Numbered from the stretch's first letter, positions 8,909-17,211 are shown. The stretch is DNA of 64,000 bases from DASZTV01 sp035548125 (GCA_035548125.1 DASZTV010000076.1:24027-88026); one strand, 5' to 3'. Program-made: numbers and translations. The notes: generated from the sequence alone by a model not told the origin.

Positions 8909-10018
8909 ATGCCGCCCACCATCGGTCTGATGATGATCGTGAAGAACGAGGCCGAGACATTGCCGCGACTCGCGGCATCGCTGGCCGGCCAGATCGACCA
9001 CTACACGATCGTCGATACCGGGAGCACCGACGACACCGTCGCCCTGATCCCAACCCTCTTCGCCGACGTCCCCGGCCAGGTCATCGAGGACGAGTGGCGA
9101 GGGTACGGCGAGTCCCGCAACGTCGCACTGGAAGCCGCCCGACCGCACACCGACTGGCTGCTGACCATGGACGCCGACGAGGTCTTTCAGGGGGCACTTC
9201 CGCGCGAGCTCATGGAAAACCTCCCGCCCGAGGTCACCGGCGTCGAGGCGAGTACCCGCTTCGGCACGATGGCGTACAACACCATGCGGCTGGTCCGGTC
9301 GGACGCCGGCTGGCGCTGGTTCAACCGAGTGCACGAGTATCTCGGTCTGCCGGACGCGACACCGAACATCGTTCAGACCGACGACTTTGCGGTGGTCCAC
9401 GAAGGCGATGGAGGCAACCGCGCCACCAAGTGGATGAGAGAGTTGGAGCTACTCCGCGCGGACTACGCCGAGGACCCGACCAACGCACGAACCGTGATGT
9501 ATCTCGCGCGCGGGTTTCACGACCTCGGGATCTTCGTCGAGGCGGTCCACTGGTACCAGCTGCGCCTCTCGATGGGCGGCTGGGACGAAGAGCTCTGGGA
9601 CACCCGCTTCCGCCTCGGAGTCACCCTGCTCGCCTCCGGCAGGACCGCTGAAGGCTGCGGGCAGCTTTGGGAGGCATGGGGCGAAAGACCCTGGCGCGCC
9701 GAGCCGCTCGGGGCACTCGCCGAGCACTACCGCAACAACGGCCGCTGGGAGCTGGTGTGGCAGGCCTGCGAGCTCGCACGTCGACGGTGCGGGGCGCTTC
9801 CGCTCCCCGACGGCGCGACCGTGCCGGAACACCGCGACCGGTTGTTCGTCTTCACCGACGTCTACGAGTGGCGGATCGCCTATGAGCAGTCGATCGCAGC
9901 CTGGTACGTGGGCGAGCACCAAGCCGGCAAAGAGCTGCTCGACTACGTCCTCGCCCGGCAGGACCTGCCCGCCGACATGCGGACCGCCGCAGAAAACAAC
10001 CGCCGCTACTACGAGTAG
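8909..10018 (+). CDS. Family 2 glycosyltransferase with C-terminal helical repeats
   Basis: A 369-residue cytoplasmic protein with a GT-A glycosyltransferase domain at residues 1-200: IGLMMIVKNEAETLPR, the nucleotide-sugar site VDTGSTDDTVAL, the ESRNVAL segment and the DxD motif as TMDADEVFQ. The C-terminal half (about 200-369) is helix-rich with TPR-like repeats (AVHWYQLRLS, LGALAEHYRNNGRWELVWQA). This matches the SunS/WcaA-like 'GT2 plus TPR' group that modifies proteins or surface glycans. It is divergent from hemW and convergent with the collagen-like gene, separated from it by a strong terminator hairpin that overlaps its last codons. The acceptor is unknown; the nearby collagen-like protein is a speculative candidate. 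Confidence 0.88.
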   Translation: MPPTIGLMMIVKNEAETLPRLAASLAGQIDHYTIVDTGSTDDTVALIPTLFADVPGQVIEDEWRGYGESRNVALEAARPHTDWLLTMDADEVFQGALPRELMENLPPEVTGVEASTRFGTMAYNTMRLVRSDAGWRWFNRVHEYLGLPDATPNIVQTDDFAVVHEGDGGNRATKWMRELELLRADYAEDPTNARTVMYLARGFHDLGIFVEAVHWYQLRLSMGGWDEELWDTRFRLGVTLLASGRTAEGCGQLWEAWGERPWRAEPLGALAEHYRNNGRWELVWQACELARRRCGALPLPDGATVPEHRDRLFVFTDVYEWRIAYEQSIAAWYVGEHQAGKELLDYVLARQDLPADMRTAAENNRRYYE

Positions 10019-10030
10019 CGACGGTTGTTT
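9994..10030. terminator. Bidirectional terminator hairpin
   Basis: AAACAACCG pairs with CGGTTGTTT and CGCTAC with GTAGCG around a TACGA loop, giving a 15-bp stem with a single mismatch. The stem includes the end of the glycosyltransferase gene, its stop codon and the spacer before the convergent collagen-like gene. T-rich ends on both strands fit intrinsic termination in both directions. Confidence 0.78.
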
Positions 10031-10057
10031 CCGTACGACGAGTGATCGAACCGGCGG

Positions 10058-10753
10058 TCAGGTCACCGGGGTGCCGAGGCACACGACATAGGCCGTAACG
10101 GTGCCGCAGGCTCCGGTGTAGGTCACCGCCCAGCCGTTCGGCGAGTTGGTCTGCGCTGCTGCGCCGGTCGGGCCGGAGAAGCTGACCCCCGACAGGTAGG
10201 CGTCCGTCGACCAGCCGCCGCCCGTGGCCGGGTCGTCACCGTCGCAGGTGGCGACGACCGTCCCCTGGAATCCCGACGAGCCGTTCGTCACGTAGTAGGT
10301 GCCGGCCACTCCCGAGCCGGGCGGGCCCTGGGGGCCCTGCGGGCCGGCCGGGCCGTCCGCGGTCGAGCCGGGCGCGCCCTGCGGGCCCTGCGCACCGGTC
10401 GCACCCGGGGCGCCCTGCGCGCCTTGCGGGCCCTGTGGGCCGCCGGCCGGCCCGGCCGGGCCCTGCGCACCCTGCGGACCGGCTGCGCCCTGCGCACCCT
10501 GGGCGCCAAGGTGGCCGTGCCTGCGCGCGCCCTTCCACTTCAGCAGGGTCTCGCCCCTGGCGCAGTGGACCGACGGGTAGTCGATCACCCGGAGCGCGCC
10601 GTTGGAGTGCGCGTAGCAGGCGTAGATCGTGCCGTTCGCCGAGGGGATCGACGCGCCGGCCCCCAACGGAGCGAGCATCTGCCCTGCAGCGCCGGCAGCG
10701 AGCGCGGCGGCGGACACCGCGGCGCGGCGCCCAGCCTTCGACGAATTAGCCAT
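10058..10753 (-). CDS. Secreted collagen-like (Gly-X-Y repeat) protein
   Basis: The 231-residue protein has an Ala-rich N-terminal export-like segment (about 8-35), a conserved small domain (IYACYAHSNGALRVID, HCARGETLLKW) typical of actinobacterial collagen-like proteins, then a Gly-X-Y region at about 83-148 made of GAQ, GPQ, GPA, GAP and GPP triplets with one interruption (AGGPQG) and another around STADG, and a C-terminal globular domain with four Cys that may trim or cap the triple helix. Gln and Pro rather than Lys dominate the X/Y positions. GGGGAGG lies seven bases before the ATG. Likely surface-exposed or secreted; biological role unknown. Confidence 0.85.
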   Translation of the reverse strand: MANSSKAGRRAAVSAAALAAGAAGQMLAPLGAGASIPSANGTIYACYAHSNGALRVIDYPSVHCARGETLLKWKGARRHGHLGAQGAQGAAGPQGAQGPAGPAGGPQGPQGAQGAPGATGAQGPQGAPGSTADGPAGPQGPQGPPGSGVAGTYYVTNGSSGFQGTVVATCDGDDPATGGGWSTDAYLSGVSFSGPTGAAAQTNSPNGWAVTYTGACGTVTAYVVCLGTPVT

Positions 10754-10878
10754 CCAAAGACCTCCCCAACAGTGCGCCGAAGGCAGCCTGAGCCGCCCCG
10801 TCGCCGTTACGATGCGCGATCATCAAAGCACACAAAAGGCGCGGTTGATCTTCAGGCTCGCGCACATTTTCGCTCCGC

Positions 10879-11505
10879 ATGGGGGTCTCGGTGCCGGTCG
10901 GTCACGGTGACGCACGGTTGACGCGGCGCGCCGGTCTCGGCGCTGTGACGGTCGTGCTCGCAGCGGTGGCGTGCGGCTGCAGCGGCGGATCGTCCAGTAC
11001 GCCGCAACCCAGCATCGACAAGATGCTGGCGACCGGCCTCGCCGCACAACAGCGGGGCGATCTGACGACCGCAGAGCGGCTGTATCAGCAGGTGCTCGAC
11101 ATCCAGCCCGGCAACGTCTACGCCCACTACAACCTGGGCGTGATCGCACAGCAGGCCGACAAGACGGCTGCGGCGCTCGGCGAGTACGACGCCGCCCTGA
11201 AGTCGAAGCCGGGCTACGTACCCGCGCTGTTCAACGAGGCGGTCATCTACCAGACCACGAGCCCGACCAAGGCGCTCACGATCTACCGGCGCATCCTGGC
11301 GCTGCAGCCGGTGTCGCCGACCGCGCAGTTCAACCTTGGCCTGCTCGAGGCCCGACTCGGGATGACCAAGCAAGCTGACGCCGACCTGTCGAAGGCGGTG
11401 CGGCAGGACCCGACGCTCGCCGACACCGGCAAGGTCTCGACGCACGGGTCGCCGTTGGCGACGACGTCGCCCGCCGCGGGACCGGTAACGTCGGCCAGGC
11501 CGTGA
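10879..11505 (+). CDS. TPR-repeat putative lipoprotein
   Basis: A 208-residue protein with an N-terminal hydrophobic segment ending in LAAVACGCSGGSS, which looks like a lipoprotein signal although the -3 position is not the usual Leu. It is followed by about four tetratricopeptide repeats (LAAQQRGDLTTAERLYQQVL, VYAHYNLGVIAQQADKTAAA, YVPALFNEAVIYQ, TAQFNLGLLEARLG). TPR proteins of this type act as assembly scaffolds outside the membrane. The stop codon overlaps the start of the following glycosyltransferase by one base (TGATG), implying a shared role in cell-surface glycan work (inference). Start position is not firmly fixed; no clear ribosome site is seen. Confidence 0.75.
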   Translation: MGVSVPVGHGDARLTRRAGLGAVTVVLAAVACGCSGGSSSTPQPSIDKMLATGLAAQQRGDLTTAERLYQQVLDIQPGNVYAHYNLGVIAQQADKTAAALGEYDAALKSKPGYVPALFNEAVIYQTTSPTKALTIYRRILALQPVSPTAQFNLGLLEARLGMTKQADADLSKAVRQDPTLADTGKVSTHGSPLATTSPAAGPVTSARP

Positions 11506-12755
11506 TGCCACGAGTCAGCGTCTTCACCCCCAGCCACGACCCGACCTACCTCGATGGCTGCTACGCGAGCCTCTCCGCCCAGACGTTCACCGACTGGGAG
11601 TGGGTCGTCCTCCTCAACGGCAAGGCCCAGCGGTGGTCGCTCGCCCAGCCCGACGAGCGGGTGCGCATCGAGCACGCGCCCAACCGGATCAAGGGTGTCG
11701 GCGCAGCGAAACACCTCGCCTGCGAGCACGCGACCGGCGAACTCCTCGTCGAACTGGACCACGACGACGTGATCACGCCGGACTGCCTGGCGAAGGTGGT
11801 CGAGGCCTTCGACGCGAACCCTCACGCGGTCCTGGTGTTCTCGGACTTTGCCCAGATCGAACCCGACGACTCGCCGAACCAGGAGCGCTTCGCCGCCGAG
11901 GCGGGCTGGGTCTATTCAGAGGTGGCGATCGACGGCGTCAGCTACTTGCAATGCCACTCCCTCGAAGCGAGCCCGCACAACGTCGCGCACATCTGGTACG
12001 CGCCGAACCACGTGCGCGCGTTCCGGCGGTCCGCATACGAGGCGATCGGCGGCTACAACACCGACCTCGTCGTCCTCGACGACCAGGACCTGATGATGCG
12101 GCTCTACGAAATCGGCGACTTCGTCCGGATCCCGGAGTGCCTGTATCTGCAGCGGGTGCACCCTCGCAACACCCAGCGCGACCCGAAGCTCAACGCCGAG
12201 ATCCAGCAGCAGACCATCGAGCAGTACCGCGTCGGCATCGAACCGCTCACGCTGAGCTGGGCGAGCCGTCACGGACTCGAAGCCGTTCACCTCACCACTC
12301 CGACGTCAGTGGCGGTCGCGCCGTTCGACGACCGCTTCACCTCCGTGACGATCGACCCAGCGAATCCGACGCTGCCGTTCGGTGACAACGAGGTCGGTGC
12401 CATCAAGGCGATCGACGTGCTGACGCGGATCCCGGACCGTGCGGCCTTCCTCAACGAGTGCTACCGCGTGCTCACCCACGGCGGGCTGCTGCTGTCGGAT
12501 ACGCCGAGCACCGACGGCCGAGGCGCGTTCCAGGACCCGAGCAACGTCGCCTTCTACAACGAGAACAGCTTCTCCTACCTCACCCAGGAGGCCCTGCGCC
12601 CGGCCGTACCCGGGCTGACGGCGCGGTTCCAGATCAGCCATCTCGTGACGTACTACCCGACGGCAGAACACGAACAGCTGGGCATCCCGTACGTGAAGGC
12701 AAACCTGATCGCCATCAAAGACGGTCCGCGCCAAGGCGGCACCCTGCTCGTCTGA
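11505..12755 (+). CDS. Family 2 glycosyltransferase fused to degenerate methyltransferase-like domain
   Basis: 416 residues. The first 240 form a GT-A fold: RVSVFTPSHDPTYLDGCYASL, WEWVVLLNGKA, the metal site ELDHDDVITPD and the LVVLDDQDLMMR strand. Residues about 250-416 look like the C-terminal half of a class I SAM methyltransferase (PFGDNEVGAIKAIDVLTRI, ECYRVLTHGGLLLSDTPS, then FQDPSNVAFYNENSFSYLT) but the glycine-rich SAM loop that should come before is missing. Such GT plus methyltransferase-like proteins occur in actinobacterial surface-polysaccharide loci. ATG at 11505 overlaps the previous stop; a GTG directly before it is an alternative. Whether the second domain methylates anything is doubtful. 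Confidence 0.85.
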   Translation: MPRVSVFTPSHDPTYLDGCYASLSAQTFTDWEWVVLLNGKAQRWSLAQPDERVRIEHAPNRIKGVGAAKHLACEHATGELLVELDHDDVITPDCLAKVVEAFDANPHAVLVFSDFAQIEPDDSPNQERFAAEAGWVYSEVAIDGVSYLQCHSLEASPHNVAHIWYAPNHVRAFRRSAYEAIGGYNTDLVVLDDQDLMMRLYEIGDFVRIPECLYLQRVHPRNTQRDPKLNAEIQQQTIEQYRVGIEPLTLSWASRHGLEAVHLTTPTSVAVAPFDDRFTSVTIDPANPTLPFGDNEVGAIKAIDVLTRIPDRAAFLNECYRVLTHGGLLLSDTPSTDGRGAFQDPSNVAFYNENSFSYLTQEALRPAVPGLTARFQISHLVTYYPTAEHEQLGIPYVKANLIAIKDGPRQGGTLLV

Positions 12756-13397
12756 CTAGTTCCCGGACGCAGTCGGCGGGAGCGGGAACCCGAACGCGGC
12801 CACCTGCACCGGCCGGGAGCCTTCCGGGCGCAGCGAGAGATCACCGGTGCGCTCCCGGTAGCGGGACAGTTGCTCCATGACCGCTTCGCCGATCTCGGCG
12901 AGCTCGTCGGCGGTGACGTAGATCAGCCAGTCCGTGATGAACGAGCCCTGCTGCCACTCCTTCGGGTACGACGGAAGGGTGTCGATGTAGTGCCGAACTC
13001 GATCGAACGTCCGCTCCTGCGCGAGGTGGGCAAAGGTCTGGCCGGCGATGGTGACCTCGCCGGGTTCGCCGAGGTCGATCGACTGCCCGAGCGCGATCCG
13101 CCGCCAGGGCCGCGCCCGGCCGGTCCCTCCCGGCACCTCCTCGACGAAGCCGTACTTCGCAAGGGTCCGGAAGTGGAAGGAGCAGTTTGCCGGCGACTCA
13201 TCGACGATCTCCGCGGCCTGGGTCGCGGTCAGCGGGCCTTCTCTGCTCAGCGCCTCGAGCAAGGCGAGCCGCACCGGGTGCGCGATCGCGCGGATCTCGC
13301 GCGGATCGGTCAGCGGCCGCGCGCCGGCGCGGTCGACCTCAGCCGGCCGCTCGGCCACTGCCTTCTTCCGCCGAGGTTGTCGAGGCTTGGCGGTCAT
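12756..13397 (-). CDS. ArsR-like winged-helix regulator
   Basis: A 213-residue transcription factor. The N-terminus is basic (KPRQPRRKKAV); a winged helix-turn-helix follows at about 30-110: DPREIRAIAHPVRLALLEAL, TATQAAEIVDESPANCSFHFRTLAKYGFVEE. The C-terminal part (110-213) is helical and may bind a ligand or dimerise (WQQGSFITDWLIYVTADELA). No arsenic-type Cys pair is seen, so it is not a classical metal sensor. Its ATG overlaps the stop of the small upstream gene (ATGA at 13394-13397), so the pair is translationally coupled. Its targets are unknown. Confidence 0.82.
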   Translation of the reverse strand: MTAKPRQPRRKKAVAERPAEVDRAGARPLTDPREIRAIAHPVRLALLEALSREGPLTATQAAEIVDESPANCSFHFRTLAKYGFVEEVPGGTGRARPWRRIALGQSIDLGEPGEVTIAGQTFAHLAQERTFDRVRHYIDTLPSYPKEWQQGSFITDWLIYVTADELAEIGEAVMEQLSRYRERTGDLSLRPEGSRPVQVAAFGFPLPPTASGN

Positions 13398-13573
13398 CGC
13401 GCCGTCGCCGGCCCGGTGGCGATCCGCAACCCGACACCGACCAACCACCACCCGGCCCGCTGCCGGACCGGCCGCGGCTGCGCAGCCGTCCGCGCGACCG
13501 TCGGTCGCATCGCGGCCCGGTGCAGGTCGGCGACGCGGGCCTTCGCCAAGTCATATCCGAGCGGGCTGTTCAT
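13394..13573 (-). CDS. Small hypothetical protein coupled to the ArsR-like regulator
   Basis: 59 residues starting MNSPLGYDLAKARVADLHR, with basic residues throughout and a C-terminal hydrophobic stretch (WWLVGVGLRIATG) that could touch or span the membrane. AAAGGAG sits eight bases before the ATG at 13573, a strong ribosome site. Its stop overlaps the regulator start, so it is the first gene of a two-gene unit. Short proteins of this 'YDLAKARVADLHR' type are common in actinobacteria, but no function is known to me. Upstream bases to 13620 are AT-richer and probably hold the promoter. Confidence 0.68.
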   Translation of the reverse strand: MNSPLGYDLAKARVADLHRAAMRPTVARTAAQPRPVRQRAGWWLVGVGLRIATGPATAR

Positions 13574-13668
13574 AGAAAGACTCCTTTCGATAAATGGAAA
13601 GTAATCTTTCGAAACAACCCTTGTCAAGGGGATCGGAAGGGGCGCAACGACGGCGCGGCCCTAAGGGA

Positions 13669-13723
13669 GGCCACACAACGTGTGGCCGACCAGCCGCGCG
13701 TCGGTGGGGCCTTTCCGAGCCCC
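13669..13723 (-). terminator. Possible terminator hairpins after lepA
   Basis: Two hairpins lie just beyond the lepA stop. GGGGC pairs with GCCCC at 13706-13710/13719-13723, and GGCCACAC pairs with GTGTGGCC at 13669-13676/13680-13687 with a 3-base loop. The second stem is perfect. Neither has a T-run after it, so termination may be factor-dependent. Confidence 0.42.
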
Positions 13724-13730
13724 CGTCGGG

Positions 13731-15572
13731 CTACTTCTCTGGGGCTGAGTTGGTGGAGAGAGCGGCGATGAAGGCCTCTTGAGGCACTTCGACCCTCCCC
13801 ACCATCTTCATCCGCCGCTTGCCTTCCTTCTGCTTCTCGAGCAGCTTGCGCTTGCGGGTGATGTCGCCGCCATAGCACTTGGCGAGCACGTCCTTGCGCA
13901 TCGCGCGGATGTTCTCCCGGGCGATCACCCGCGAGCCGATCGCGGCTTGGATCGGCACCTCGAACTGCTGGCGCGGGATCAGCTCGCGAAGCTTGGACGC
14001 CATCGCGGTTCCATAGCTGTACGCCTTGTCCTTATGCACGATGGCGCTGAACGCGTCGACCGGTTCGCCCTGCAGCAGGATGTCGACCTTCACCAGGTCC
14101 GCGCTCTGCTCCCCCGCGGGTTCGTAGTCCAGCGACGCGTAACCGCGGGTCCGGGACTTCAGCTGGTCGAAGAAGTCGAAGATGATCTCGCCGAGCGGAA
14201 GGGTGTACTTCAGCTCCACGCGGTCCTCGGAGAGGTAGTCCATCCCCTTCAACGTGCCGCGCCGGGACTGGCAGAGGTCCATCACCGCGCCGACGTAGTC
14301 GCCGGGGAGCAGCAGCATCGCGTCCACGATCGGTTCGAAGACCTCGCCGATCTTGCGTGCCGGCCAGTCGGCCGGGTTGGTGACGACGACTTCGCCGCCT
14401 TCTTCCAGCTCGACGCGGTAGACGACGTTGGGCGCGGTGGAGATCAGCGAGAGATCGAACTCACGCTCGAGCCGCTCCCGGACGATCTCGAGGTGCAACA
14501 GGCCGAGGAAGCCGCACCGGAACCCGAACCCCAGCGCCGTCGACGTCTCGGGCTCATAGACCAGTGCCGCGTCGTTGAGCTGCAGCTTGTCGAGCGCGTC
14601 GCGCAGCAATGGATAGTCGCTGCCGTCGATCGGGTACAGCCCCGAGTAGACCATCGGCTTGGGATTGCGGTAGCCGCCGAGCGACTTCTCGGCCGGACGC
14701 GTTGCGCTCGTGATGGTGTCGCCGACACGCGCCTGCCGGACATCCTTCACCCCGGAGATCACATAGCCGACCTCGCCGACGCCGAGGCTCGGGGCCGGCG
14801 TGGGATCGGGCGCCGCGACCCCGACCTCGAGGGTCTCGTGAGCTGCGCCGGTCGACATCATCAGGCAACGGTCACGCGTGGTCAGCCGGCCATCGACCAC
14901 CCGCACGTAGCTGATGACACCGCGGTAGATGTCGTAGATCGAGTCGAAGATCAGTGCCCGCGCTGGTGCGTCGGGATCACCGACCGGTGCCGGTACCTGA
15001 GCCACCACCTGGTCGAGCAGGTCCCGTACGCCTTCGCCGGTCTTGGCGCTCACCCGCAGTACGTCGCCCGGGTCGCAGCCGATGATCCGGGCGATCTCTT
15101 CGGCGTACTTCTCCGGCTGTGCCGCCGGCAGGTCGATCTTGTTGAGGACCGGGATCAGGTGCAGGTCGTTCTCGATCGCAAGGTAGAGGTTGGCCAGGGT
15201 TTGCGCCTCGATGCCCTGCGCGGCGTCGACCAGCAGGATTGCGCCCTCGCACGCCGCGAGGCTGCGGCTGACCTCGTAGGAGAAGTCAACGTGACCGGGG
15301 GTGTCGATCAGGTGCAGGACGTAGTCCTCGCCGTCGACCCGCCAGGGCAGCCGGACGTTCTGCGCCTTGATCGTGATGCCGCGCTCACGCTCGATGTCCA
15401 TCTTGTCCAGGTACTGCGCGCGCATCTGGCGCGAGTCGACCAGGCCGGTGAGCTCGAGCATGCGGTCGGCAAGGGTGGACTTGCCATGATCGATGTGCGC
15501 GATGATGCAAAAGTTCCGGATCCGAGCCGGATCGGTCGGGGCGTCACTCGCGGGCACGTTCCATCGTGGCAC
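13731..15572 (-). CDS. lepA: Elongation factor 4 (LepA)
   Basis: LepA (EF4, 613 residues) is a ribosome-associated GTPase proposed to back-translocate stalled ribosomes or to help 30S biogenesis. GTPase motifs are complete: P-loop IIAHIDHGKST, switch I RERGITIKAQ, G3 DTPGHVDF and G4 NKIDLP. Domains II, III, V and the unique LepA C-terminal domain with its basic tail (GGDITRKRKLLEKQKEGKRR) follow. GTG at 15572 or at 15557 could be the start; neither has a clear ribosome site. The gene is divergent from rpsT, as in many actinobacteria, but its usual downstream partner hemW has been displaced by about 5 kb. Confidence 0.97.
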   Translation of the reverse strand: MPRWNVPASDAPTDPARIRNFCIIAHIDHGKSTLADRMLELTGLVDSRQMRAQYLDKMDIERERGITIKAQNVRLPWRVDGEDYVLHLIDTPGHVDFSYEVSRSLAACEGAILLVDAAQGIEAQTLANLYLAIENDLHLIPVLNKIDLPAAQPEKYAEEIARIIGCDPGDVLRVSAKTGEGVRDLLDQVVAQVPAPVGDPDAPARALIFDSIYDIYRGVISYVRVVDGRLTTRDRCLMMSTGAAHETLEVGVAAPDPTPAPSLGVGEVGYVISGVKDVRQARVGDTITSATRPAEKSLGGYRNPKPMVYSGLYPIDGSDYPLLRDALDKLQLNDAALVYEPETSTALGFGFRCGFLGLLHLEIVRERLEREFDLSLISTAPNVVYRVELEEGGEVVVTNPADWPARKIGEVFEPIVDAMLLLPGDYVGAVMDLCQSRRGTLKGMDYLSEDRVELKYTLPLGEIIFDFFDQLKSRTRGYASLDYEPAGEQSADLVKVDILLQGEPVDAFSAIVHKDKAYSYGTAMASKLRELIPRQQFEVPIQAAIGSRVIARENIRAMRKDVLAKCYGGDITRKRKLLEKQKEGKRRMKMVGRVEVPQEAFIAALSTNSAPEK

Positions 15573-15717
15573 GAGCGCGATCGCGACTGCCGCCTGGCCG
15601 TCCTAGAGGGCGGCCAGATCGCCATCGAGGATTGGGCAGGCGCTGCGCTCGGCTGGTAGCCTCGTGAGCGCAGTTTCCGCTCTTCCCCCTCCTGAAATCG
15701 ATCGAGGTAGCTCCCGC

Positions 15718-15978
15718 GTGGCCAACATCAAGAGCCAGATCAAGCGCAACAAGCAGAACGAGGCTGCTCGACTGCGCAACAAGGCCGTGAAGTCGGAGCT
15801 GAAGACCGCGGTACGCCGCTTCCGTGAAACTGCCGAGACCGGCGACGCCGAGGCCACGACCGCGGCGCTTCGCAGCGCCTCCCGGCTGATCGACAAGGCC
15901 GCCAGCAAGGGCGTGATCCACCCCAACCAGGCTGCCAACCGCAAGTCGGCAATGGCGCTCCGCGCCAACAAAGACTGA
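15718..15978 (+). CDS. rpsT: 30S ribosomal protein S20
   Basis: The 86-residue basic helical protein binds 16S rRNA early in small-subunit assembly. It starts ANIKSQIKRNKQNEAARLRN after a GTG at 15718, preceded by GAGGTAG with seven bases of spacing, and ends MALRANKD. An upstream in-frame ATG would add 18 unrelated residues and is rejected. Its position divergent from lepA and close to holA is conserved. The last coding bases and stop are part of an exact 25-bp tandem duplication that extends into the non-coding spacer. Confidence 0.97.
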   Translation: MANIKSQIKRNKQNEAARLRNKAVKSELKTAVRRFRETAETGDAEATTAALRSASRLIDKAASKGVIHPNQAANRKSAMALRANKD

Positions 15979-16006
15979 GCCGCTCCGCGCCAACAAAGAC
16001 TGAGCC
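15957..16006 (+). repeat. 25-bp tandem duplication of the rpsT 3' end
   Basis: Bases 15957-15981 (gctccgcgccaacaaagact plus gagcc) are repeated exactly at 15982-16006, and the first ten bases recur a third time from 16007. The unit contains the last codons and the TGA of rpsT, so the copy lies behind the stop and does not alter the protein. It looks like a replication-slippage duplication. Confidence 0.95.
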
Positions 16007-16026
16007 GCTCCGCGCCGACCAGGACG

Positions 16027-17211
16027 CTAGTCCGCTCCTGACCTGAGGTTTCGCCGCAGGCTTCCGGCGAGCACATCGTTCGCCTTCACGATCAGCGCCA
16101 CCACGAGCGGCAGGACGACGATCGTCCACACGCTGGCCGCGCCGGAGAGCACCAGCACGACGGCCACCGCGACTGCGCCTTCGAAGAACAGCGCGCGCAG
16201 CCAGCCGTTGGGGCGCACGTACCGCAGCCGCAGCAACCGCCAGTAGAGCGGCGCAGGTCGACCGGCCCATTCCTTCGGGACTTCCGGAGCCGGCTCGTAG
16301 AACTCGTCGGGATGCGGATCGATCACGGGCTCGACGACAAGCGGCGGCGCGGCCGCGACCGCCTCGTCGACGTCGACGTCGTCAGCGGATGACGCGGGGA
16401 GCGGGACCAGCCTGGTGATCGTCGCGGGGTAGGGCTCGTCCAGGACCGCGACCCGAGCTGGTTCGTACGGCGCCGGCTCGCGGACCAGCAGGATCTGGGA
16501 GACCACCGGAGGGCGGTCATCCGCCGGCGGGCCGAGCCAGGCGGGCGGCTCCTCGTCCGGTTCCTCGTCGGCCTCCTCGATGGCCGACTCCTCGAAGAGC
16601 GCGGTCGGCGCGGCGGCGGACTCATCACCGGCCGGGTTGCCGGCGTCATCGGCGGCCGCGGCCGGCTCGGGCCGCCACGGCGTCAGGTCGAATCCGGGTT
16701 CCGCCGGCGGCAGTGCCGGGACCGGCCGGAACTCGATGTCCAGGTCGGTGTGGGTGTCGAACGCATCGAGGTCTTCAGTTTCCTCGACGACCGGCTCCGC
16801 TCGGCCGAACACCTCTTCGATGCTCAGCGCGCGTACGGGTTCCGGCTCGGGCTCGGGCTCGGGTTCCGGTTCGGGCTCCGGTTCCGGTTCGGGCTCCGGT
16901 TCCGGTTCCGGTTCGGGCTCCGGTTCCGGCTCGGGTTCGGGCTCGGGCTCCGGCAGGACCGCGAGCGGGGTCAGCTCCTCAACCGGTTCCGGCGCTTCCA
17001 TGACGGAGGCCACCGGCTCGGCGGTGCGTCTCAGCCGGGCGACGGACGCGGACGCCTCCTGCTCGCGGCGGTGCTGGGACCGCCAGCGCAGCTCCTCCAG
17101 TGTCGGTGGCCGCAGGTCGGGCAACAGGATCGAACGGCGAGAGCGCAGCCGCAGCGGTGGGTGCGCGGGACGGTCCTCGGCGGAGCGGTCGTCGGTGTCG
17201 GGCGTCGTCAT
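16027..17211 (-). CDS. Glu-Pro-repeat protein with two C-terminal membrane helices
   Basis: 394 residues, family not recognised. The N-terminal third is basic ([21 protein letters not shown]); a low-complexity run of about 19 Glu-Pro dipeptides follows at roughly 86-124; then an acidic Pro/Ala-rich linker; and finally a compact end with [22 protein letters not shown] and two adjacent membrane helices (about 337-378). The long acidic part would probably be cytoplasmic or a wall-spanning spacer. Its ATG overlaps the holA stop (ATGA), so it is the last gene of the comEA-comEC-holA string. The repeat DNA is prone to length change, so the number of dipeptides may vary between strains. Confidence 0.83.
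16839..16954 (-). repeat. Hexanucleotide repeat encoding (Glu-Pro)n
   Basis: About 19 imperfect copies of a 6-bp unit (on the minus strand GAR CCS) encode an unbroken Glu-Pro run. Synonymous third positions vary (tcc/tcg, ggg/cgg), which stabilises the array somewhat against slippage. Confidence 0.92.

Noticed and set aside
10424..10921. Open frames on the plus strand opposite the collagen-like gene
   Set aside because: Repeats of Gly-X-Y codons give open antisense frames by composition; no independent support.
13779..15659. Long open frame of over 600 codons opposite lepA
   Set aside because: It is antisense to a certain housekeeping gene, has no domain and reflects GC-rich third-position bias.
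16839..16954. Repeat array as a CRISPR
   Set aside because: Units are 6 bp without spacers and encode Glu-Pro in a gene.
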